Assembly: GCA_026261815.1 (NCBI GenBank)
Contig: JAMPIT010000484.1
Span: forward strand, 7,476,501-7,540,500
Origin: Monarcha castaneiventris obscurior
Lineage: Eukaryota; Chordata; Aves; Passeriformes; Monarchidae
Direction of reading: 5' to 3'
DNA: 64,000 bases
A program made the position numbers and the translations under genes. Positions 34,901 to 46,900 of the stretch are shown piece by piece. The notes below the pieces were generated by a model, which was given only the letters and a program-made list of their open reading frames with translations, had not been told where the DNA came from and searched no databases. Numbering within the stretch: the first letter of the stretch is position 1; the number at the start of each line of letters is the position of its first letter.

Positions 34901-37900
34901 TTGTGGCAGTGACAAAGTCTAATGGGCTGCAGGGCAGGGGGGCTGCAGGTAGAGCAGGCGTTTGCACTGGCTTGGTGCTTGCTCTTAGGACAACATGAGC
35001 ACTGTCAGAAGTTGGGCCTCCTTGGGATTTTAAGCACTGAATGATTCCAGGGAAGTGCTCTGCCCACCAGGAAACAGTTCCCCCAAGGAAATCAGGTCAG
35101 ACCTAGGTGCCAGCTTCACTATAATGGTGTTTTGCAGCTCCATAATGTGTGCAAGTAATAATATGCAATACAGTATTTAGCACCCTTTATAACTGGGTGT
35201 TCAAGCAGAGCTGGCGGGACAGTGCTCACCACTGTGCCACAAAAAAGGCAAGTGTTGGGGCATGCTGGCCCTGTGTTAGTGGGTCCCCTCCCTCCCACTC
35301 GGCCCTATATGGGCCCCTTGGAGTGTTTTTGGGGAAGCAGAAGGAGGAAGAATAAATCTGCTTTTAGAAGACCTGGACCCTTTGTCACAAGATACTTCTG
35401 CTGATCACGATGAGACACAGCTGAGCTGAGCTTGTTTTGTCTTGCATGGCACATTAAACCTGAGCTGTCAGACAGGATCTTGGGCTGTTTTGAAACTTGT
35501 TTCCATCAGCCCATATTAGGCTGCTTAAAGCCTTATCTAAACCAAAGCTCTGCTGGGTTCTGAAACAGGTTGTAGGATTTGCTCGGGATACTTCCAGAAG
35601 CAGAACCCAAAATGCTTCCACAGCAAACCGCCTCACCTCCTGAGTCCACCTAAGATTATAACCAACATAAAAACTACACTAAGCAAAATGTATTTGGCCT
35701 CAGGTGCCAACTGAAAACTCATCCTTGGAAGTTTATATATTCTTAATCTGTTCCCTAGACTACTAAACCCCACCTACTCCATGCATGAATGGACATCAGT
35801 CCTAACGAGTGTCTTTTAGCTGAGTGTACAATCTGCACATAAATGGGAGAAAAGTGATGACATACTCATCATGAACTATGGTGGGGCCATCCCTTGTTAA
35901 GGCCTCTTCCTTGATTACATTGATAAGTTCAAAGGTACTGCTTATGGGAGCATCAGGGTTTGGCCATTTGGGACACTGAAAGTGGCGGACTTCCAGAACG
36001 TAGTCATCCTGAAATGACAAACCAGCCTGGCATTAGCTTCCTCCATTTCACAGGCATCCACTCCAGGGACAGAGAGGGAAGAGCCTCACTGCAAACTAAA
36101 GTGAAACTCTCTTCTTCCAAACAGTTTACACAGAAGGAGGACACACAGCTCCAGCATCTCTGCAACAGTGAACACCCTAAAAGAATGCAAAGTTTAACAA
36201 GGTGTTTAATCAATAAAAGATCTTGTATTTGAATTCAGGGCTCATATCAAACCTCTCTCAGAGACCTTATGACTCAAAAGTCAAACAAGAGCAACCAAGT
36301 CAAATCTAAAAGGGCTTGCAAACTAATGTTTTGCAGCAAAGTCCAGCTGCAATCCAGACAGCAAACTAGAAGCAGGTTCATAGTTCAAAAGAATCGTGCT
36401 TACATTTTTATGATTAGTTAAGAACCCGCCAAACAATTAAACTATAAGTGCTGAATTTTGTAAGCAGAAATAAGACAATACACCTTGGTAAAATCACATC
36501 TTCACTTTCAAGCAAGACAGACAGTTAATACCAGTCTTCCTAGCTAGAGGAATCTACCTGAAAGTAGAAGATGTGAGAGGGAGAAGGAGCCAATGAGAAT
36601 CCCTTCCCTCTGAGAGCAACATGTATAGACATGTATTTACAAGTAAATCCTTTTCAAAAATTTTCTGAGTTCTTCTTCTTCTTCTGTATTTAAATGGCAT
36701 CAATATAATTTTGGTGAAAAGCAAAGACCCACATTTGAAGGTTTACTTTACCTGGGTAGCTTCAAGGATAAAGTCATGGATGATAATTTGCTCTTCGTTA
36801 GAGAGGCACAGTCTGTCTTTGCTGATAAGGGTCACAGTAAAGGCCTCACAGTTCATGGATTCCTCACGACTTGGCCAGTACACAAACTCATCTTCTGCCT
36901 GGAGAAATGAAACAACACACTGCTGCAGCCTTTCAGATACCTTGAAAAATCCAGCGGATCAAAAAATTGGTTCGATAAATAGAGATGATCAGGAGCTGAC
37001 CTTTAAAAACCACTTCTGTCTTAAACAAATTTACTATTACAGTGGGCAGTAAACCTGCCAGATCCTCCCTTTGTGTGTTCAAACAGGTAACATCTGCTTT
37101 TTAATTGGTTTCATAGGGAAATGGTTATCTTAGCTCACTCATACTTAACCTTTGTATTGTATCCCAGGCTTTATGACCCCCTGCCTAAACAGTTTTGTTT
37201 GAAAGTCAGATATTTGTTTAGAAAAAACTCATTGACCCTTAAAAATTAATGACTTGTTACTTCTAATTTGTGTTTATTGTGGTCTAATCCAAAACCGAAG
37301 GTCTGTGGATCAGGCCTAGGTAGAAGATCGATGTATACTTATGTAGGGCTTGAATTTTTAGGAGCGACTGGAGGCGTGAAGAGGAAGAGAAAAACCCAAA
37401 TAGCCTTGAAAGAAACACTGGCTAAACTTAATGCAAGTTCTCCAGCAAAACACCTCTACTGAAAGGACACTGTAAAACCTCAGTGAGACGGAAGGATGGA
37501 AGAAGCTCAGTGCTGAAGTAGCCTGACTGACAGGATGTAGGTAACATCCTGTCAAAGCCATTCTTTAAAAAATAACCATGAATTCCTAATTTGCTGCAGA
37601 GAAAGGAAATTATGGTCTGTTACCACATACAAGCAAAGTTTGTTTCTTCTCCTGACTTTAGAGGTCTATGTCCCTGCAGCACGAGCATAGAAGTTGCCCT
37701 GGCCACATGCAAAGAGCAAACCCATGTCTTTGGACGTCCCATCTTTCACTCATGAGCAAACATGAGCTATGAACTGATGTCATCCTGCTGTGGCCATGCA
37801 CATCCCTCGAAAACCAGGTGTGTTTCTGTGGGTCTGCAGCTCTGTTGCACAAGACATGCAAGATACTGTTGAGGTCTGGGCTGTCAATGTTCATTCTGAA

Positions 37901-40900
37901 AATGTGACTTAAGGTCCTAAGTCCTTACAAATCTGCCTTAAATAAGCAGAGACACTGGGAAGCAGAGTAATATTGTTGAGTGCCAGGGAAGGGACCTGTC
38001 CTGCCACCTGACAGGTCCTCATGCAGCAGGTACCTTGCATTATTGTCTTCTCCTTTGGCACTGCACATCCAGCACCTTGATGCTGCCTGGATCCTGTGCC
38101 ACCCCTCCCTGCCAGCCAACACATCCCACACTGACCACTGAGCCGAGTCCAGGATGCTACTGCTTTCCTGGCCACCCTCCGCCCTGGGAATGGTGAAGAT
38201 GAAAGCATTGTGGCTGAGCCCAGCATCCCTCCTTTACCCTTTAGTCACTATTGTTCTGCAGAGCTATTTCATGCACATGTGAAGACAAGATCAGCCTCCT
38301 CATTTCCACCTGACATACTTTTATTTCATTAGCACTTACTGATTTGATCGAATGTCTCTGAGCACTCCTTGCAGTGCTGCACTGCCTTTCATCCCTGCAC
38401 ACAAGCAGCATATTGACTGCTGCCTCTTTAGTAACCCTTCATGGCTGCTATTTTCTTGCTGTAATGAAGGTGGTTTCTCTTCCACTTTCAGCTACAATTG
38501 TCTGTTCACCTCAGTGATGTGTGCATGAAAAATTGAACCGTTTAGTTCTTAATCCTTTTCAACTCACCCTCCTGAGACATGCTAGTAAATCTGGAAGTAG
38601 TGATTAGCACTTCACCTGTGTCTCCTTATTCTCTCTCTCTGTCTGACTCATTATTTCCACTTAAATTAACATACTTGTTTGCTTTTTACTTTCCTTAAAA
38701 ATGACATGTACAGCCGCCTTCCGCAGTCATAGTCTTGCATGGCCTGAGGCTTAAGCTCATAGGCAAACAAGCAATTATCCTCCTGTCCCTGCCCTGCATT
38801 TCTGCTCCTCTCTCTGGGGCTATGGTTACCCATAACCCCAGCCTCTCCATACCCTCAGTGCTTGCATCCTGCCAGGCAGCTCTCAGGAGCCTTGCAGATG
38901 TTGTCAGCACCAGTGTGCTGTGCTGTGTGTGAGCACTGTGGTCCCTCCAGCCTGGATGTCCGGGGATGTGGCAGAAGGCGACAGCAAAAGAACAGACCCC
39001 CCCCATTATGGGAACTTATCTTTTTGTAACCAGCTTATGGCAAAGTTTGAGTAGGTGGCTCAAAAACTGGCTTTGCTTTCAGCCAGAAAACAGCCCCAGC
39101 AGGCAACTGAGTGACTCTGTGCTGTGCCCAGCTGGGCTGTGACAGTGGCAGCATCCAAGGAGGGACATGGGCAACTCACCAGGCTCTGGTTGTCCGGCAG
39201 CATGACAATGATCTGTGCATTGTGATCCCAGATCATTCGCCAGAAATCTTTAGTCGTATGTGGCAGTGGATGTTGGGTTATGATGAACTCGTTACTCCTG
39301 TAGTAGCCCTTTTGCAGCAAAACAAACACACAGTTACTTACTGCCTTCCATATTTTTAAAGCATTAATTTAATTTCTGGGGACACATAATGACGCTATTT
39401 CATTTTACTCCAAAATATTTTCACACAGACCATATTTTTTTAACTCCATTTCAATTCTACAGAGTCCCTACTGCTTTAATTTACTTTAAATCTCAGTATC
39501 TATTTGACTGAATCTCATAGAAATACATATTCCATCTAAATGCATCTTGTAATTAATTTTTTTAGGCAAGAATCTTTAATAAAACATGGTTAATAGCTTT
39601 ACATTATGGGGAAGGTGTTAAAATCTCATCTGTTAATACACAGCCATTACATACAGAATTAAGACAATTATAGGCATCTGGTATTTAGCACCTTAGAATT
39701 GATTTTACTTTGTAATTAGGTGTTGGCTTCCTCACCATGATATAAGAGGCATTAATGTAATCTGTTCCCTTCATTCCAGGCAGTGGTGCCAAGCCCACTC
39801 TAGCACGCTCAGCTATAACATTAAAAAAAAAAAACACAGAGGAAAAAAAATGATCAAAGTCTGGTCATGGCACAATGCAGAAAGTAAGAATTTCTCAGCT
39901 GTTAACAAAGCAAACAGTGTGTAGCTCCCATCTCCCACAGGAGCAGGCCAGCACTTTAACTGCGTTAAAGCACTGCCTGCTAACACAGGATATAAAAGAG
40001 AATGTTGCACAATATTCCCACAAGGACAAAGTAATTTCAGGAATCAAATTTTACTATAGCAAAGATTTTCACAGCAGGCTGAATTACCAAATAACAGTAT
40101 ATGCAGTGATAACAGGGGATTTTGGGTAATTCTTGTCTGTAGTGTTCAATTTGTCTCCAGCAGCACACTAACCCAGCTGATTTATTTTGTTTTCCCTACC
40201 ACTCTGTAGCACTGCCATCTCTCACAGGCTGAGAGAACCTCCAGAGACAAACCTCTTCCCTAATGGGGAACCTCCCAGAAGTGCGTGCTCTTTTGCAGAT
40301 CCACGCTTCTCTGTGTTTTAGGGCTGGGTTCAACATCATCCTCAAAACCTCTGACAGGCCCCAAAAGCCAAACTGAAATCACTGCAGCTGCATGATTTGG
40401 CCCCACAAAAGGCCAAATCATACAGACTATTTCTAGCCTGTTCCCATCTGTTTTTAAGATGTATTCTGATGATTTCCCTTTTTATTAACAAACTTCACGA
40501 TGGACTGTATCTGTGCTACTATTACTTAGTGCTAGCTTGGCTATCATCTGTCCTGTGTGTCCTGTACCCTGGGTTATGTGATGTGGATGACATTGTGCCC
40601 ATGCTTGGTCTGGTGCAAGTTCATGCTGCTTGACAGCCATGCACAGATTCCATTTCAATGACTGGGAAACTGTGTCCTCGGGCACTAAACACCCTCAAAT
40701 CTGGGTCGGCTCACACAGAGAAATGGAGTGCAGCAGCTGAATTACAAACAACTGGTGCCAATCACTCTGGGAGATCTCACCAAAGCTAGGAGCTGGTATC
40801 AAAGTAATCTCTCAGTTTTCCATAGATTTATCCCCTACTAATTATTCAAATTCTTAAGCACTTCAAATTAACATTTCACTTGGACAGTATATCTGGCTGA

Positions 40901-43900
40901 CACTGCAACATTATTTCCCTTTGTTCAGTTTCATCAGGCTAGTACTGAAAGACAAGACAGCTTGGGCTTAACAGAAGATTACATTTCCCCTTCCTAGTTG
41001 CTATGCCTTTTCATGCATAACCCTGGGAGAATTTGGTACAAAAAGTTATGCTAGGCAGTAATCAAAACGAAGATGTGATCTTACATGGCACGACTGATGA
41101 GTTCCTGTTCTTCTCTTTGTTGCAGTCTTTCTGAGCACTGAAACATTCCACATATTTTGCATTACACTGTGTAACCAGCTGAAAGAGAATAAAGTAGTAA
41201 GTCAGTCCTCAGAGCACTCCAAATGAAGAGAGGAGGTTTCTTTGCCAACTCCTGCGAAGATGCGCGCTAGTAGAAGAATAAACTGCCTTGTTAAACTTGT
41301 TTAAAGTACTCAAGTTTCCAATGGAAATCATCCTTTCCATACAACATGTTTAATAGATAAAAAGATCTCTGCAGCACTCAGCTTTGAAACATCCTGAATA
41401 TGAAGTTCCATCAAAATGTATTTTCACAGAACATTACGTTTTGTTATCTTTGAGAATATATTTCACAAACTTTCAGATATGTTTAGTCAGAAGCAGGTCT
41501 TGAGGAATAAAAGCTAGCAAAATAGAACAACAAAACTTTTAATTTTTTTTTTTTCCAAAATAAAAGCCAGGAAATTCCTGCAGAATTTCTTTTTCTGCTA
41601 GGCCTTTGGAGAATCTACCACACTGGCATCTGAGATCTGAGGCCGTGGGCTACATTTTCTGGTCTGCCATGTTCGTTCTGGGCTGCCTAGAGGCACAAAG
41701 AAAGGCAGATTTGTATTTGAATACTTCCCCAGTGCATGGGGAAACTATGCCAGAGCAAAGAGAGTAAAGGTGGCTTTCACATCTCCTGCACTCACACCTT
41801 ATTACTCAGCATCATTTCACTGTAAGATGGTTGAATGTAAATTACTGTACTGGGGCATGAGCACAAGTTATTTTCTGCCAGCTTTGTGGCAGCAGCAGAA
41901 TCAAGAAAGAGATCTAATAATTGTTACTGGTCACATCCCAGTTTGACATGCACTCTAAACAAGACTGCACTCAACTCATCCATGCACTGGCATAAGCCCT
42001 ATTAGAAGTTTTGGGGCTTCTAAATAACTGTGCAATGTTGTCAGAGAAAGTAATGTCTGAAAATGGCACATAGGGTTTTCAAAGTTTGTAGAGAGTCATC
42101 AGAAAACATATCATTTATACATAGAATTGTTTGTAAAAGTGCAACACTTTTAAAAATAACTAATCCTTGTCTCCTACTGCATTTTGTGTGGGCGTGCGTG
42201 TGCTTGCACTTGTTTCTTTAATTTAGTAATTAAGCATCTGGAATGTCTTGAGTGATGGAGATATACTGAGATTCCTACAAGTGAATTCAGCGAAGAGCCT
42301 GTTCATTTTTTGAATAGCTTGGCACCTGGTGTAATTTAACAGCTTCAGTTCCTTGAGTGGTTATTGGGTAGTTATTAACTGAGTGAGTTTAGCTGTGAAA
42401 GCAGATGTCACGTATAATCTCCTTACGATATAAACGCTCACAAAATATTTTACAATGTATTAAAGTAAAGTGCAATCATAAAATCTTAGGTTTCAAATAA
42501 GAGATCTGGAAAAAAGAATTACTTTGGTCAGAAAGAAAGCAGGTATGACATAGCAGGAAATGCAGCGAGCATCATGATTATCAATGAGAAAGGCATATTG
42601 TGTTTCCTGGTCTTAAAACATCTATAATTCTTTATCTACAGTGATGAAATAGTAGGTGGTGCAAAGAACCTCATCTCTTGTCTTTCCCCATATCTATATG
42701 CATGAGAGCCACAGTTTGGAGGAAGACTTCCAGCCAAGCTAATCACAGACTTGGGAACATCCAAGCCCCCTTGGGAACAGGGAGACCAGCAGCACAGTCC
42801 AAACCAGTGTCCATGTCCCTCTTCTTACCTCTGACTGAAGAACATGAGCATCGATTTCTAGCAGCGAAGCTACGATTGTAGAGGACTGAACTTCTCAAGA
42901 TGTTTTGCTGTGCTGATCAAGTTTTCTGGTTTGGTTCCTTAGTCATGACAACTGACGGTGAAGACAGGCCATATAAAAGAGGGTAGGAAAATCAGGTCCC
43001 TCTGGATGGCAGCCATTAAGACTTACCTTGAACTGTTTTTCTAGCCGTGTCTTCCCTCCTATGCCAGGTATGAGGATGCTGTTAACATAACTATGCAGCT
43101 GGTTTGCAGACACTTCAGTCTCCTTCCCAAGGATGGCTTCCAACAAGGCATCATGAATAAAAATGTACTGCTCCTAGAAAAACATCAGCATGTCAGGCAG
43201 ACATCCAGAATAACCTAAACAGCTGGATTTGTCTGAGGAGTAATGCCCACTAAAGGAAAGGGTGTGCAAAACAAGCCACCCATGGAAATACTGCCAAATT
43301 CAGAATAAATATTTATAAATGTAGCACATACAACTCTGAATGAGTCAAAAACAAAATATGAAGTTTCTGCTCTAGAAAAAGAGAGATATTCCAGTGCAGA
43401 AAAATATCAGTAATATATTCAATTTTTACATAGATATAAATGGAAAAATCTATTCTCTTTTTGATTACAAAGCAAAAATGAATAAGGCTTTAAAAATTCA
43501 ACCCCACTGCAATTTTTACCTCTGTCTGGACGAGGTAGTTGCGCTGTGTCCTGATATGTTTCAGGAAACCCAGGACATTAACTGTGCTTTTGTCTTTTAT
43601 CTGCTGCAGCATACTATCTATCACAATGTAGGTACCAGTTCTGCCAACACCAGCACTGCAGAGAACATAAGAGAAACCCATGAAACACAGCCAGATGAAA
43701 GCAAATGCAGAAGTAAAAGCAGAACAGAACTAAGCAAATATTCAAATATTCCTGTTGATGGGCTTTCATTTTCCTCCTAGCTTCAAACATTAAAGCTTCC
43801 CAGCAAAATATTTTGGTTTTCTGGAAGTATTACCAGGTATATATTTCCTCCCTTCTGTGGGTATTTCTGTGCTTCAAGATGAGGCTGAACACAATACAAG

Positions 43901-46900
43901 CCATCACACTTGTGCCAGTAGCACAAGGATGAGGCTGCCATGGTCCTGGACTTCACACTTTGGCTGTTGGCACTTGGCTCCTGTTTCCACTGCTGCTGTT
44001 ACTGGTGTTGGCTGGATGAAGCCATACAGAGATCCACCCTTTGCTAAGCTGCTGCTGTCCTGGATTGCCAAGGTCACTCCAGGCTGTGAGATGGCCCTGG
44101 CTGGTTTCAGCCTTGAGGCAAAGCTTAAGCTGCCCAGTGGAGCTGGAAATGCAAGTGGTACATACCAGCACTATGGGAAGGTATAAAACAAGGCTAATCC
44201 TGTGGAGACAGAACTCCTTACAGCGAATGAGTGCAGTTCTGGGCCCTCTCTTCAGAGATTCTCAATTTCTACTGAGGAAGGAGCTGTAACTCTCATCATC
44301 CTCTCCTCTTTGATATGGTGCTGTGCAGCCCCCTCATACACAGCGATGAAGACCACATCCCTGAACTAGTTTATTGACTAATCTATTGCTGTGACTGCAA
44401 CTGCCGGTGAGTGTGAGTGTGGTTCATTGCCAATTGCATTCCCAGGTGTCCATGTATCCATACTGTTGGTTCCCAGCAGAGGTGATTGTGCCCTGTCCAT
44501 GTACTGAACTGGCAGGCTACAAGCAAGCTTTGACCAAGGAGCTTCCCAAGAACATCAATGCAATGTTCAGCAGCTCAGTATCATGGCAATAGCAAAATCC
44601 TGTGTCAGCTGGGATTGCACTGGAGCTGTTTTAAGACATAGGCAAAGTAGAGCTCATGTCTATCTGCACTCCATGGGGCTGACACACTCCTCCTGTTTTA
44701 GTAACCTACAGTGTTTGTCTTAGCTTACATGGAAGAGCACACACTGTGCTCTAGCTGTGCTTGCCATGGGTGGTTTGTCTCAGCCATCATACCTGCAGTG
44801 CACCACCACTGGTCCCATGTCTGGGATTCTGGCCGCCGAGGATCTCCTGACGAAGGTGAGCACGGGCAGAGCATACTCGGGCACCCCCATGTCAGGCCAT
44901 TGGGTGTAGTGGTACTGAATGACCATCCTCTCATTCTGCCGCCCTTTGGGGTTCCCTTTCTGACCCTGTGTGCGAAGGGTGTGCAGAGACAAGAGACAGA
45001 GGGCGAAAAAGAAGCATAAAAATATCATCAGTCCTTCTGGCTTGCTCAGCTGAGAAAGCGCTGGACTCTGACAGAGGAAACCTGCAGTTCTGCCTCCTGC
45101 TAGGTGGAGACAGAGTTCAAGGAAAAATACACGTGGGAACAGGTAATAACAGCAAAACAAGGACACCAAAGGAGCAGTGCACTTGAGACAAAGAACAACA
45201 GGTTCCTTGTAATCCCGGCTTTACTTACTTACTTCCCACCCACCTGCCTCTCCAGGGTGCCTATGCAAATGCTGAGTTTTGCTCTGGTGTGCCTTGTGTC
45301 TTATACAAGCCAGAAGACACTTGGATGGGAGCAGCAAAGGCTTGGCTTACCTTTTTAATCTTGGTGTTCCTGATGGTGAAGCGGCGCATGGTGTAGCAGG
45401 CGTGGACATTTGTGCTCTTCAGCGTGACGATGATGTTGCCGTACTCCTCGCTGTTCTCTGTCGGCCAGTACTGATCGCACTTCCTCTGAACACAGATACA
45501 GTTGGGTGAGTTGGGTAAGGGCCTGAGCTTCTGCTTTGTGTTTGTGTTCAGAACTTTTAGAAAAAAATCATGGCTCAGTATGTATCCCTCTGTTCCGCTA
45601 GTTATGTATTATGCATGAGTACATATCATCCTAAGCCATTTAAAACAAATTCTGCCCAGGTGATTTGTGTTAAGTGTTAAGGAGCAACTGCTAACAAATG
45701 AGAAAATTTCTTACTCTTCCTTTTTCAACAAGGTTTGTGATCATGACAATGATTCCAGTATTTTGCTCCCAAATCATCCTCCAGAAATCTTCAAAGGTAG
45801 ACTTTAAAGGTCCCTGGGTAGCAATGTAGGCTTTTGCTTTGTTGTAACCCTTCAAAGAAAACCATAATGCCAAGTGAGATGAAAGCAGATCGTGGCAGAA
45901 ATATTAATATTTTAGAGCTAACAAGACAAGTGCTTTTCTCATTCAGAATAGCAAGGAATTTGTACCAAAATTACCAGGTAAAGTTGAAAAATACAATGAC
46001 ATCACAAGTGACAACACTTCCTCCTTGTGGAAAGATTCAAAGGTAGAGCAGATAAAAACCATTAAAACAACTTACATCGACATAATTAGCATTAATGTAG
46101 TCGCTGTGCTTCGAATCTTTTCCCGGTAAAGGCCTGAGCTTCACCCTGCTGTGATCATCTGTAGGATAAAAAACAGAGCAGAGAACCATTAGGGAAACAC
46201 AATGCAGAACTGCAGGCAAACATCCCATTTCCTGGGTATCAGGGCTGCCCTTACTAATACACAGAAGAAACTGGCCTTGGACTGGAGTCAAGAGGGAGAT
46301 GAGAGTATCTGTCCTTGGTTATCTGCTCATGTGCAGGTTGTCCACCTTCACATCCCTTAAGGTACGTGGTTCATGTTGGGACAGCCTCTTTTTAAAGGGC
46401 ACTGGAGCCTCAGGAGCACAATTTCTAGGATCATCTACATCACTCAGGATAGTGAGATTCAAAGAGCCAGGGCACCCCACAGGGCTGTGTAATGCTGCCT
46501 CTGCTTGGCTCAGCTCATTATCCTCCCCTCAGTGCTGGGCTCAGAGAGCTCTGCTGCTACTGGGAGCTGAGTGAATGTCCTCACTCCTTCACCACTATCA
46601 TCACACCACGAGGATAGACTTGAGGTTGTGATCTTTACCTCCTCTTTTTGTTTCACCCAAATGCTTGACTCCACCTTAAAGCAGAAAAAAAAAATCAGTC
46701 CTGCTCCTAGGCAGAAGCACTGGGCTGGGTGGTGCTTCCAACTCACACAGAAATGAGACGTGAGCCAACTTTAAGCATAAAGTCTGGTTTAATTTGCCTT
46801 CCTGGGGACCAATGGAGAGAGAGATTCCTCCAATAATAATCTGGGTAACTGAACTGCCCTTTTCAATTCTCCTTCAATGTCAGATCTCTGTACCTAGAGG

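Noticed and set aside
43857..44289. Long overlapping frames in the intron between exons 6 and 7
   Set aside because: Translation gives no recognisable protein, and the flanking exons splice cleanly across the region.
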